Assembly (NCBI GenBank): GCA_905233215.1
Contig: CAJODC010000005.1
Span: 1 to 45,310, forward strand
Length of the DNA: 45,310 nucleotides
Source: an uncultured Synergistales bacterium
GTDB taxonomy: Bacteria; Synergistota; Synergistia; Synergistales; Aminobacteriaceae
Direction: 5' to 3'
The translations under genes were made by a program, and so were the position numbers. Under the pieces are notes generated by a model. That model was not told the origin of the DNA, searched no databases, and was given only the letters and a program-made list of their open reading frames with translations. Shown one piece after another: positions 34,179 through 42,594 of the stretch. Position 1 is the stretch's first letter; every line of letters begins with the position of its first letter.

Positions 34179-34709
34179 TCAAAATTCCCAGCGTCTTATT
34201 ATGTGTCTTGTCAGAGCGAGCATAGAGCGTTCATCAGAAGATTTGTAGCTCAGAATGAAACAGTAGAGACTTCCGCCCTGCGCAAATGCTGTGAGCTTCT
34301 GGTCTCGTTCCGGGCTGACACGGTAAGTCATTGACGTTGCCTTGATGCTTCCGAAGAACATGTCTCCTGCCCTGCTTAGTGAAGAGACACCGTTCTGAAC
34401 CCTGAGAGAGGCGGCGATGTCCTGAGCGAAATCGTCCAGCGTTATTCCTTTCGCTGGCCAGAACTTCATCACGATGAGCGACGAACTTGCCGGGCCGTCA
34501 GCCTCAAGAAGAATACGGCGGGACACTCCTTGACCGTAAGCGTTTTCTAGGACGGAGTCGCTTGAGGCTTTGACGTTCCACGATTTTGGAATAGATATTT
34601 TTCCCGAACCCTCAAGCGGAATTTTTTGCCATAAATCCGCTGCTGCATTCAAACCGAAAACGAGGACTGCGACCAAAAGCACCGAATAGAAAACTCTTTG
34701 CTTTTTCAT
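34179..34709 (-). CDS. Secreted protein of unknown function behind a poly-C tract
   Basis: A 176-residue protein with a signal peptide (MKKQRVFYSVLLVAVLVFG, cleavage after NAAA). The mature part has IPKSWNVKASSD early and a C-terminal domain ending HIIRRWEF; the pattern (PKSW near the start, FAQDIAASLR helix, YRVSPERDQK) recalls small lipoprotein-like or PsbP/YoeB-like folds, but I cannot assign a family. The start at 34709 has AGGGAG upstream; a longer frame from 34877 would run through the preceding terminator and is rejected. A run of 12 C lies 32-43 nt before the start codon on the coding strand. Confidence 0.72.
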   Translation of the reverse strand: MKKQRVFYSVLLVAVLVFGLNAAADLWQKIPLEGSGKISIPKSWNVKASSDSVLENAYGQGVSRRILLEADGPASSSLIVMKFWPAKGITLDDFAQDIAASLRVQNGVSSLSRAGDMFFGSIKATSMTYRVSPERDQKLTAFAQGGSLYCFILSYKSSDERSMLALTRHIIRRWEF

Positions 34710-34740
34710 TAGTACATCTCCCTTAAAGCGTAAAATTTTC

Positions 34741-34752
34741 GGGGGGGGGGGG
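34741..34752. repeat. 12-base homopolymer (C on the minus strand)
   Basis: A pure run of 12 G (plus strand) lies between the parA terminator and the secreted-protein gene, 32 bases upstream of its start codon. Such a run slips readily in replication and could change promoter spacing. Sequencing or assembly error in the exact length is also possible. Confidence 0.9.
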
Positions 34753-34786
34753 AAAATGAACTCGTGGAACATTTTATGCGTTAGGC

Positions 34787-34821
34787 AAAAAAAAAAATTA
34801 CCCCCGAAGTTTTGGGGGTAA
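34787..34821 (-). terminator. Intrinsic terminator of the TPR-parA operon
   Basis: On the minus strand TTACCCCC (34814-34821) pairs perfectly with GGGGGTAA (34798-34805) around an 8-nt loop, followed by eleven T (34787-34797). Confidence 0.92.
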
Positions 34822-34830
34822 CTTTGTGTT

Positions 34831-36027
34831 TCACATGAACACTTCAACGGAGCCGTAATCGTCCCACTTGATGACACAGCGCAACGGCTCGATGATCTGA
34901 TCCGGGTACATCACAGGCCAGAATGACGCTGCCTCATCGTTGAGAACGTAGAATGTATACCTCTCCTTGTCCGAGTCCTCAAAGTCCTCACGCAATGACC
35001 TTACGTCAATCTCTCCTCGTGATATTTCCTTCACGTTTTTGAGCATACCTTCCCACGTTGCTTTTTCGGGATCAGGCAGAAGGTCTAAGACATCTTGCTT
35101 GATGCCTTCTTCGTATGCTCCGAGAGTTACGAGCTTTTCGACTGTCTGAGGATTGGCCGGAGGCGGAGTTACAGGTTCAGTTTTTTTTTCCGCCGTTACT
35201 GTCTTGACAGGCTCTTTGGGTGCCGCTGGCGGTTCCGGCTTTACAACGGGCGCGGACTCGTCAGCATTCCCATCAAAACGGCTCAGAAATTCATCGGCAA
35301 CAAGCGTGTAACACTCAGCACCTTTTGATCTGTGGTCGTACTTCAAGACTGACATTCCGAAACTCGAGGCTTCTACGATGCTGACATTCTGCCTGATGTA
35401 ACTCTCGAACAGAAGACCGCCGAATGACCTCTTCACGTCATCGTGTATCTTGCGAGCGATGTACAGTCTTGGGTTGTAATTCGTCATCAGTATTCCGCCG
35501 ATTTTTAGCGATGGATTGAATCTCTGCCTGAATATGTCCATTGAGCGGTCAATCAATCTCAGTCCGAAAAGACTGTAAAAGCCTCCGTCCATCGGGACAA
35601 TGATTTTGTCGCTTGCTGTCAGAACGTTCTGTGTGAATATTCCCAGCTGAGGGGGACTGTCGAGTAAAACATAGTCGTACCTGTCAGAGTCAATTTTCGA
35701 CAGTGCCTTACGAAGCGAGTCATGATTGAGCGATGAAGAGTCATCGTTCATTTCGGCCATGACCAGACTTAGCGAACTGGGTACAATGTCAACGCCTTCT
35801 TTTGACATAATAACATCGTCCCATTCGACAGCACCTGTCAGCAAGTCAAAGACCTGCGGATCTGTCGGAGCGAGATTGATTCCGAAGCCTGCGCTCAAAT
35901 TGCTCTGCGGGTCCATGTCGACTATTGCTATGCGTTTGCCCTTTTTCGCCAGTGCTATTGCTACGTTCTGACAGGCGGTTGTTTTGCCGACACCGCCTTT
36001 AAGGTTGCAGAAACCTACTATCATCAT
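34831..36027 (-). CDS. Orphan ParA-type ATPase with C-terminal extension
   Basis: A 398-residue protein. The first ~245 residues are a complete ParA/Soj ATPase: deviant Walker A in LKGGVGKTT (K10 and K15), DMDPQSNLS, VLLDSPPQLG and VPMDGGFYSL. After a proline/lysine/glutamate-rich linker (about 255-305) comes a further domain of about 90 residues (EEGIKQDVLDLL ... WDDYGSVEVFM) that I do not recognise. No parB or parS follows, so it is not a standard chromosome-partition pair. ParA proteins make nucleoid or membrane gradients that place cargo. Its start overlaps the TPR gene stop by four bases (ATGA), so the two are translationally coupled. Confidence 0.87.
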   Translation of the reverse strand: MMIVGFCNLKGGVGKTTACQNVAIALAKKGKRIAIVDMDPQSNLSAGFGINLAPTDPQVFDLLTGAVEWDDVIMSKEGVDIVPSSLSLVMAEMNDDSSSLNHDSLRKALSKIDSDRYDYVLLDSPPQLGIFTQNVLTASDKIIVPMDGGFYSLFGLRLIDRSMDIFRQRFNPSLKIGGILMTNYNPRLYIARKIHDDVKRSFGGLLFESYIRQNVSIVEASSFGMSVLKYDHRSKGAECYTLVADEFLSRFDGNADESAPVVKPEPPAAPKEPVKTVTAEKKTEPVTPPPANPQTVEKLVTLGAYEEGIKQDVLDLLPDPEKATWEGMLKNVKEISRGEIDVRSLREDFEDSDKERYTFYVLNDEAASFWPVMYPDQIIEPLRCVIKWDDYGSVEVFM

Positions 36028-37874
36028 CTTGCCGTTTGCCTCCTAATGAATGATTCTATTTCCGCGTTCTTGTGAGTTTTCAGACTTTCACGGTAGAGGT
36101 CAAGTGCTTCTTTCGTTTTTCCTGCTTTGAACAGGGCGTTGGCCTCGCTGATTTGACGGTTAGCGGCGTTCACTGCGTCTCGTTCCTTGATTACAGCGTC
36201 TAGGCGTGATACCCATTGCTTCATGTCGTCAGAAGGTGAGATGCTCTGAGCTTTCTTGTAGAGTTCAACAGCTCTGTCAATGTCGCCTTTGTCGTAAAGT
36301 TCATCGGCCTCTTGAATGATTTTCTGAGCGTCAGTCTTCGTGCCTATCCCGAAATCTTCAGGGCCTCGAAGCTCCGTTCCGGGTGCGAGTCTCGTGTTCC
36401 TGCTCAACTGTTGGAGACGCTGTTTAGCGTTGTCGTTCGGCCAAACCTTCATGCTCTCGCTGTAACGCTTGAGGGCTTCCTGATTCTGATTGCGCCTCTG
36501 GAGATCCTGCCCTTCACGGTAGAGGGCGTTGGCTTGACGCTCACGGCGTGAGATGACGTTCTGAAGTTCCTCGATGTGCTGTCGCAAAACTGCGTCAGGG
36601 TTGCTCTGTACGCTGGCTGCGTAATGATTCAACGCTTCCTGCAATTTCCCCTCACGTTCGAGAGCGTTGCCTTCGCCTGCGTAACGGTCAGCATCAGCAA
36701 TCAGAGTGAGCCTGTTGCGTATTCGTTCCATTCTGTCGGAAACTGCATCGTTCGACAAAAGCGAAATGCTCTTGGCGTAATATTCCAATGCGTCCTCGTA
36801 CATGTTCTCGTTGTCGTAGGCACTTGCCGTATCTCTCAGCCAGTTTGCCTGCTGTTGAAGTTTTCGGAATGCGTCAGCTTTTTCTTCTGTCGACCTGATT
36901 ATTCTCTCACCGTCATCAATAGGCCAGATAACCTGCGCAGCTCTCAAATTTCTCAGAGCGTCATCAAATTTTCCTGCCTCCGTCAGATTCACAGCGTCCC
37001 CTCTCAGCTTCTGAGCCTTCATGTAACGGGCATAGTTAGCGTTCATGGCTCGAAGTCCGTCAGAAATCTCGGTGTCTCTCGGTGATAAGTGCAGGGAATG
37101 TGCAGCGAGCTGAAGAGCCTCAGGGTATTTCTTCTCCTCCCAAAGTGATTGAGCCCTCTGCCAGACCTGCCACGCTTCACGCTCCATTGATGACTCTTCG
37201 TAGGTCGAAACAGGCAGCGTAATGTTCACGACACTTTCACCGCTTCCGAGTTTCACGCCCTGAGCGTTGAAAGCTGTTACCGAAATTTCACTCGTTCCGA
37301 CACTTCCGCGCTTCAGGAAAATGTCTCCGTTATCCTGACTCATCAAGGCCGTAGCTGCATCGCTGTTCCACGTGAAGGAATGATCAGAGTTGAGCGAGGG
37401 ATTGAGGGACGCACGTATTCTCACCGGAGTGTTGGCCATAAGAACATCGGGACTCAATGCGTAATCTCTACGCCCTGAAGCGTCCCAAAGCGTTAAAGGC
37501 TTTTCGACAACAACGGAAATGTCAATGACAAATTCTTTCGGGGTAACAAGAGTTTCGCTTGTCGCCGTAATATTTCCGTTTCTGTCGGTGATTGAGGCTA
37601 TGACTCTGATGGGTTTTGTGTCCAGAGGCGTGAAGGCACATTCACGACCGCCTGCTCTGAGGGAAATACGCGCCGGATTTTGTCCTGTTGTCGGCGTAAC
37701 TGACCATTCTACAGAGCCGTTTGACGGAATCCGTGAGGGGTCAACCGAAAGCACTGCTTGTTCTCCGACATGTGCTTCACCGTTCACGTTGATATACTGA
37801 GGCTGTGCGAACGCTGCTGCACTGAAAGAAAGTGTCAAAAGAAACAGGAGTGCGTGAGAAAACTTTATGTGCAT
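36024..37874 (-). CDS. Exported TPR-repeat protein with N-terminal Ig-like region
   Basis: A 616-residue protein. It has a signal peptide (MHIKFSHALLFLLTLSFS, cleavage after AFA), a beta-rich region (about 24-225) of alternating hydrophobic strands that resembles two Ig-like domains (SVEWSVTP, FTWNSDAATAL), and about seven TPR-like helix pairs to the end (pattern GKxxEALxxYxxSxxxxP, for example EREGKLQEALNHYAASVQ). TPR arrays mediate protein-protein assembly. The start at 37874 has AAGGAGGAG 12 nt upstream and a TATAAT box at 37927-37932; a longer frame to 38060 would start upstream of that box. The coupled downstream gene is the ParA-type ATPase. Confidence 0.82.
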   Translation of the reverse strand: MHIKFSHALLFLLTLSFSAAAFAQPQYINVNGEAHVGEQAVLSVDPSRIPSNGSVEWSVTPTTGQNPARISLRAGGRECAFTPLDTKPIRVIASITDRNGNITATSETLVTPKEFVIDISVVVEKPLTLWDASGRRDYALSPDVLMANTPVRIRASLNPSLNSDHSFTWNSDAATALMSQDNGDIFLKRGSVGTSEISVTAFNAQGVKLGSGESVVNITLPVSTYEESSMEREAWQVWQRAQSLWEEKKYPEALQLAAHSLHLSPRDTEISDGLRAMNANYARYMKAQKLRGDAVNLTEAGKFDDALRNLRAAQVIWPIDDGERIIRSTEEKADAFRKLQQQANWLRDTASAYDNENMYEDALEYYAKSISLLSNDAVSDRMERIRNRLTLIADADRYAGEGNALEREGKLQEALNHYAASVQSNPDAVLRQHIEELQNVISRRERQANALYREGQDLQRRNQNQEALKRYSESMKVWPNDNAKQRLQQLSRNTRLAPGTELRGPEDFGIGTKTDAQKIIQEADELYDKGDIDRAVELYKKAQSISPSDDMKQWVSRLDAVIKERDAVNAANRQISEANALFKAGKTKEALDLYRESLKTHKNAEIESFIRRQTAR

Positions 37875-37966
37875 GAGAAACAGACTCCTCCTTTTGAGAT
37901 AAAACATTTTGAAAACTATTAATGTAATTATACATTGAAAGAGCCAAAAACGTTTTGACACGGGCG

Positions 37967-37995
37967 TTGTTAAATGAATGAAAATCACATACAAT
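37967..37995 (+). promoter_or_regulatory. Promoter of glgB
   Basis: TTGTTA (37967-37972) and TACAAT (37990-37995) are 17 nt apart. Transcription near 38002 gives a leader of about 38 nt with AAGGAGG at 38023-38029, and excludes an in-frame ATG at 37974. The opposite strand carries a TATAAT (37927-37932) for the TPR gene. Confidence 0.6.
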
Positions 37996-38039
37996 TTACA
38001 CACCAAAAGAAAACAAAACAACAAGGAGGCAATCATTTT

Positions 38040-39971
38040 ATGGCAGGCAGCATAAGACACGGTGTATCACCTATCACTGACTACGATATTTTCCTCTTCA
38101 AGCAGGGGACGCACTATCATCTTTACGAGAAGATGGGCGCACAGAAATTCACGGACCCTTCGGACAATGCGGAAGGCGTAGCGTTCAGTGTGTGGGCACC
38201 AAATGCGCAGTCAGTCAGCGTAGTCGGAAATTTCAACGACTGGAACACGGAGTCTCACCCGTTGGCAGCAAGATGGGACGGCTCAGGAATATGGGAAGGA
38301 TTTGTACCGGGTCTTGCGAAATGGGAACTGTACAAATTCTGCATCAAGAACTCTCACGGCGAAATCAAAGAGAAAATGGATCCTTTCTGCCGTGCCTTTG
38401 AGCTTCCTCCGAGAACGTCATCAATCACTCACTGGCCGGAATATGAATGGGGCGATTCTGAATGGCTTGCTCATCGCGGTGAGAAGATGAATCTTTCCGC
38501 GCCTCTCAGCGTCTACGAAGTTCACATCGGCTCATGGCGAAGGCACTGGAATGACGGTTTGTCGCTGTCATACAGGGAGATGGCCGAAGAACTGCCCGGC
38601 TACTGTGAGGACATGGGCTTCAACGCTGTTGAGTTTCTGCCGGTAATGGAACACCCGTTCTATGGCTCATGGGGCTATCAGACGCTCGGATATTTTGCCC
38701 CTACGGCACGTTACGGAACGCCGGAAGACTTAATGTACCTCATCGACACGTTGCACAAGAAGAACATCGCAGTCATTCTGGACTTTGTGCCGAGTCATTT
38801 CCCGACAGACGATTTCGGGCTTGCACGTTATGACGGAACGGCACTGTACGAACACGAAGACCCTCGCAAGGGCTATCACCCTGACTGGGGAAGCTACATC
38901 TTCAACTACGGGCGCAACGAGGTCAGAAGCTACTTGATTTCATCGGCTGCATTCTGGGTAGACCAGTACCACGCAGACGGCCTGAGAATTGACGCTGTAG
39001 CCTCGATGCTGTACCTCGATTACTCACGCAAGAACGGCGAATGGGTACCGAACATCTACGGAGGACGTGAAAATCTTGAGGCTATCTCACTGCTTCGAGA
39101 CATGAACAGCGAATTGTTTGGGCGTTTCGGGAACATTCAGACGATAGCGGAAGAGAGTACCGACTGGCCGATGGTAACAAGACCTGTATTCTTGGGCGGT
39201 CTCGGTTTCGGAATGAAATGGAACATGGGCTGGATGCATGACACATTAGCCTACATGAGCCTTGAGCCTGTTTATCGTTCGTGGCATCAGAATCAGTTGA
39301 CGTTCTCAATATGGTACGCATTCAGCGAGAATTTCATGCTTCCTTTGTCGCATGACGAGGTAGTTCACGGCAAAGGCTCGCTAATCAACAAGATGTCGGG
39401 CGACTGGTGGCAGAAGCGTGCGAACTTGAGACTTCTTTACGGATACATGTGGGCGCACCCGGGCAAGAAGCTGTTATTCATGGGCGGAGAATTTGCACAG
39501 GGTCTTGAATGGAATCATGATTCGGCGTTGGAGTGGCATCTGTTGGAGAAAGAAGACTTCAGAGGGATTCAGGACTGGGTGCGAGACCTGAACACGGCGT
39601 ACAAGAAATATCCGCCGTTCTACGAGCTTGATTTCTCGAACGAGGGCTTCAGGTGGATTGACTGTTCGGACTGGCAGCAGAGCGTTATAGTGTGGCTGAG
39701 GAAGGGCAGGAGCGATGACGAGTACATACTGTGCGCAGCGAACTTCACGCCTGTACCGAGATTCGGCTATCGTGTCGGAGTGCCTCGTTCTGGTTTCTGG
39801 AAGGAGATACTGAACAGCGATGCGACGAAGTACGGCGGTTCAGGACTTGGGAACTGCGGAGGAATGGAGGCCGAAATGAAGGAGTGGGAGAACATGCCCT
39901 ACTCAATGCCGTTGACGTTGCCGCCTCTGGGAATTGTCATGTTTCACTTCAGCACGAAGCATGAAGACTGA
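38040..39971 (+). CDS. glgB: 1,4-alpha-glucan branching enzyme
   Basis: GlgB makes alpha-1,6 branches in glycogen. The 643-residue protein has an N-terminal CBM48 domain (about 40-140, FSVWAPNAQSVSVVGNFNDW), then the GH13 barrel: EVHIGSWRR, LDFVPSHF, nucleophile aspartate in GLRIDAVASMLYLDYSR, acid/base glutamate in TIAEESTDWP and LPLSHDEVVHGKGS, then a C-terminal beta domain. The extra N1 domain of E. coli GlgB is absent, as in many shorter enzymes. The start at 38040 has AAGGAGG 10 nt upstream. No other glycogen genes are in the window. Terminator hairpin follows. Confidence 0.95.
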   Translation: MAGSIRHGVSPITDYDIFLFKQGTHYHLYEKMGAQKFTDPSDNAEGVAFSVWAPNAQSVSVVGNFNDWNTESHPLAARWDGSGIWEGFVPGLAKWELYKFCIKNSHGEIKEKMDPFCRAFELPPRTSSITHWPEYEWGDSEWLAHRGEKMNLSAPLSVYEVHIGSWRRHWNDGLSLSYREMAEELPGYCEDMGFNAVEFLPVMEHPFYGSWGYQTLGYFAPTARYGTPEDLMYLIDTLHKKNIAVILDFVPSHFPTDDFGLARYDGTALYEHEDPRKGYHPDWGSYIFNYGRNEVRSYLISSAAFWVDQYHADGLRIDAVASMLYLDYSRKNGEWVPNIYGGRENLEAISLLRDMNSELFGRFGNIQTIAEESTDWPMVTRPVFLGGLGFGMKWNMGWMHDTLAYMSLEPVYRSWHQNQLTFSIWYAFSENFMLPLSHDEVVHGKGSLINKMSGDWWQKRANLRLLYGYMWAHPGKKLLFMGGEFAQGLEWNHDSALEWHLLEKEDFRGIQDWVRDLNTAYKKYPPFYELDFSNEGFRWIDCSDWQQSVIVWLRKGRSDDEYILCAANFTPVPRFGYRVGVPRSGFWKEILNSDATKYGGSGLGNCGGMEAEMKEWENMPYSMPLTLPPLGIVMFHFSTKHED

Positions 39972-39990
39972 TAACAACTAAAACTAACAC

Positions 39991-40027
39991 CCCCCCCCTT
40001 GTATTTTTCGAGAGGGGGCAATTTTTT
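39991..40027 (+). terminator. Terminator of glgB
   Basis: A run of C (39990-39997) followed by TT pairs with GAGGGGG (40011-40017), with a 9 to 11 nt loop, and six T follow at 40022-40027. It may also slow transcripts of the convergent Sm-CSD gene. Confidence 0.7.
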
Positions 40028-40047
40028 AGGGGGAAAATGGAAAGTTA

Positions 40048-41304
40048 TTACGCTTCCTGTTTTTCTTCTTCCTTCTTTTTCAGAAGCCCGGACTTTTCCC
40101 ACTCTTTGATTTTCTCTTCTGGGAACGGGACTGCTGCTTCAACGTTAGTGGCCTTGTTCTTGCCGTTTGCCGTAGTTTTTTGGACGAACTTAACGGCTTG
40201 GCCTTCCGCTGAGGGTGAGACTTCGAGAAACACAGCGAGTATCGGATCGATTACGTCATCGTAGTCGAAACGGAAAAGTTTATTTCCCTTCATGCGTATC
40301 TCGCCGTGAGGGATAGGATCGTAACGGCGGTAGTAGTCAATCTCGCCTTCGTCCTTCTCAACGTTCACAGGAGCTTCTGTCGGTGCTTCCGGCGATACTT
40401 CCGCTGTGGCTTCTGCCGGTGCTGTTGACGGTGACTCTGGTGATGATTTTGTGTCTTCCGGCTTGGCCTCTTCAGTCGGAACGATGCTCACGCCGAGAGG
40501 GAGAATGTCTCCGATCTTCACGTGATTGGCGGTACGGACATCATCGGCTGCTATGCCCTTCTGATTCTGCATCAATCGGAACGTAACCTCAATGTCGGGA
40601 GTTTCAGGTTTTTCGTCCAAGAGCTTTTTACGCAGTACCTTATCAGTAATTTGATTCAAATGGACAAAAACTTTCTCGCCGTCACGCAAAGGAACTCCAG
40701 CTTTCAATACTTCTGCTGACTTTATGAAGCCCCATCGGCGGTGGTCATAATAGAACTCTGTGAGAATCCCGGTAAACTCACGGTCAGGGAGATTGATTTC
40801 AGGGACTTTCGGTGCTTCTGGCTTCTTTTCCTCTTTTTTCGTTTCTTCCTTGACAGGCTGTGTCTCTTTGACAGGAACTGCTGATACTTCCTCTGATTTT
40901 GATTTTTGCTCAGGCTGTTCACCCTTCGGAGGAACTGAAACAGGTTCGGGAACTTTTACTGCTTCCGATTTCTTTTCCTCTTCCTTTTTCGGCTCCTCTT
41001 TGACTGGCTGCGTAACCTGTTGAGTTACTGAGACCGGCTCGGTTACTTCTTTCGGCTCTTCAGTACTCACGGCTTCGGCAGTCTGCTTGACCGTTTTTGG
41101 TGTTACGGGTTCGGCACGTTTAGGTAATTGTCCGTGTGCAATCCTCAAGCCCAAAATCGCCTTATAGGACCATATTTCGTCTCCGTCAATCGTAACAAAA
41201 TCATCATCGCACGATGTTAAAACGCCTGATGTGTAAGGCATGTTGGGAGTCAGGAATATTTCAACCTGCTCTCCTGTTAGATTTCCGAAAACTTCTCGCT
41301 TCAA
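40048..41304 (-). CDS. Putative RNA-binding protein: Sm-like domain plus two cold-shock-like domains
   Basis: A 418-residue protein with three folded parts in a charged, disordered frame. Residues 1-58 resemble an Sm/Hfq-like domain (GEQVEIFLTP, YTSGVLTSCDDDFVTIDG, then SYKAILGLRI). Residues 60-172 are a proline/lysine/glutamate-rich linker with an internal duplication (98-120 and 148-169). Residues 176-260 match a cold-shock domain (GILTEF, RRWGFIKS, KVFVHLNQI, IEVTFRLMQNQKGIAADDV). Residues 333-391 resemble a second, degenerate one (GEIRMKGNKLFRFDYDDVID ... NGKNKATNVEAA). Sm and cold-shock folds both bind single-stranded RNA, so an RNA-chaperone role is inferred. The start is TTG at 41304 with AAGGAGGAG 7 nt upstream. 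Single-gene unit, divergent from the efflux operon. Confidence 0.75.
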   Translation of the reverse strand: MKREVFGNLTGEQVEIFLTPNMPYTSGVLTSCDDDFVTIDGDEIWSYKAILGLRIAHGQLPKRAEPVTPKTVKQTAEAVSTEEPKEVTEPVSVTQQVTQPVKEEPKKEEEKKSEAVKVPEPVSVPPKGEQPEQKSKSEEVSAVPVKETQPVKEETKKEEKKPEAPKVPEINLPDREFTGILTEFYYDHRRWGFIKSAEVLKAGVPLRDGEKVFVHLNQITDKVLRKKLLDEKPETPDIEVTFRLMQNQKGIAADDVRTANHVKIGDILPLGVSIVPTEEAKPEDTKSSPESPSTAPAEATAEVSPEAPTEAPVNVEKDEGEIDYYRRYDPIPHGEIRMKGNKLFRFDYDDVIDPILAVFLEVSPSAEGQAVKFVQKTTANGKNKATNVEAAVPFPEEKIKEWEKSGLLKKKEEEKQEA

Positions 41305-41346
41305 AAATGCTCTCCTCCTTGAAAAATATTTTAATAATGCGTATGT

Positions 41347-41355
41347 ATTATAACA
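41347..41355 (-). promoter_or_regulatory. Extended -10 promoter of the Sm-CSD gene
   Basis: On the minus strand TGTTATAAT is a perfect extended -10 element (TG, one base, TATAAT), about 43 nt before the TTG start. No good -35 is needed or seen. Confidence 0.55.
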
Positions 41356-41376
41356 GCATTGTTAATTTCTTCTGTT

Positions 41377-41404
41377 TTGACCTGTGAGGTTTTTTTGTTA
41401 TCAT
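41377..41404 (+). promoter_or_regulatory. Promoter of the RND efflux operon
   Basis: TTGACC (41377-41382) and TATCAT (41399-41404) are 16 nt apart; transcription would begin near 41411, 25 nt before the ATG, with AAGGAG in the leader. Confidence 0.6.
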
Positions 41405-41435
41405 ACGTTACAAAAATTCACAAGGAGCTGAATCC

Positions 41436-42590
41436 ATGAAAACTTTAGTCAAAATCATATTCGGTGTCGCCGTAGTCGTAGGAATTTGCTACGGTCTCAA
41501 TAAATTTAGGCAGTCCCAAATCCCTCCAACTAATCCCGAAATCGTCCGTCCAGTCAGAACAGTGAGGCTTCAGGGCGGAAACGAGTCATTTAACCGAAGA
41601 TACTTCGGAACAGTTCAGGGCGGTAGAAGGGCTGACCTTTCCTTCAGGGTATCAGGCACACTCAACCGCATTAACACCGAGAAAGGCACGAGCGTTAAAC
41701 GCGGCGCACTTTTAGCGACACTTGACCCACGAGACTTCAACACAAGAATCTCTCAGGCTCAGAGCGCACTATCACAGGCTGAGGCACAGTACAAAAACAC
41801 TCAGGCCGACTTCAAACGCTACGAAAATCTCTATAAACAGAAAGTCATCGCACGAGCGCAATATGACACCTACAAGACTCAGGTTGACGTTGCGAAATCA
41901 GCAGTAACCTCCGCTCAGGCAAACCTCAAGGCCGCTCGTGATGCCCTCAAAGATACAGAACTCCGTGCGCCTTTTGACGGTATCATCGCTGATAGGACTG
42001 TTGAGAACTTTCAGGACGTTACAGCGAAGCAGACTATATTCAGTCTTCAGGACTTGACCACCCTCGAAATCATCTTCAATATCCCTGACAATGACATTCT
42101 TGTTGCACCCATTCCGAAAGTCAGAAGCCTTCAAGACCTCAAGAGTCACGCCGAAATGTTCAACATCAACGCCCATTTCGATGCAATTCCCGAAAAGTCG
42201 TTCCCTCTCACCATAAAGGAAGTCGCAACTCAGGCAACAGCGGCCAACACTTACCCGATTACCGCAACGATGCCTCCGCAGAAAGATTTTCGCATTCTTC
42301 CGGGAATGTCCGTTACTGTCGAAGTTGATTACTCAGACGATGAACACCAATCCGATAAAAGCGGCGTTTATTCCGTACCGTCAACGGCCATACTCAGCGA
42401 GGGAGCGAATAATTACATCTGGCGTTTCGCTGTCGGCCAAGTCTCAAGAGTCCCTGTTACTGTCGGACAGATTCATGACGGCGGTTATGTTGACATTGAG
42501 AGCGAGACTCTTAACGGCGGAGATGTGATTGTTACGGCAGGAGTCTACTTCCTTCACGAGGGACAAAAAGTAAGATTGATGGAGGAATAG
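41436..42590 (+). CDS. RND efflux membrane fusion protein (periplasmic adaptor)
   Basis: A 384-residue HlyD/AcrA-family adaptor. It has an N-terminal membrane anchor (about 5-22), a biotinyl-lipoyl-like half (SFRVSGTLNRINTEKGTSVKRG), a coiled-coil hairpin (about 100-168) and the second lipoyl half with DTELRAPFDGIIADRTVENFQDV, then beta-barrel and membrane-proximal domains. There is no lipobox cysteine. It links an inner-membrane RND pump to an outer-membrane channel; the permease lies two genes downstream and no outer-membrane factor is seen before the window ends. CAAGGAG precedes ATG 41436. Confidence 0.92.
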   Translation: MKTLVKIIFGVAVVVGICYGLNKFRQSQIPPTNPEIVRPVRTVRLQGGNESFNRRYFGTVQGGRRADLSFRVSGTLNRINTEKGTSVKRGALLATLDPRDFNTRISQAQSALSQAEAQYKNTQADFKRYENLYKQKVIARAQYDTYKTQVDVAKSAVTSAQANLKAARDALKDTELRAPFDGIIADRTVENFQDVTAKQTIFSLQDLTTLEIIFNIPDNDILVAPIPKVRSLQDLKSHAEMFNINAHFDAIPEKSFPLTIKEVATQATAANTYPITATMPPQKDFRILPGMSVTVEVDYSDDEHQSDKSGVYSVPSTAILSEGANNYIWRFAVGQVSRVPVTVGQIHDGGYVDIESETLNGGDVIVTAGVYFLHEGQKVRLMEE

Positions 42591-42594
42591 AGCG

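Noticed and set aside
34831-36027. ParA gene as a sign of a chromosome origin or plasmid
   Set aside because: No parB, parS-like repeats, dnaA or rep gene is present; the gene context is that of an ordinary operon.
36312-37085. Plus-strand frames opposite the TPR gene
   Set aside because: Shadows of the repeat-rich minus-strand gene without any recognisable domain.
37955-37960. Perfect TTGACA as -35 of glgB
   Set aside because: No -10-like sequence 16-18 nt downstream; the TTGTTA/TACAAT pair fits better.
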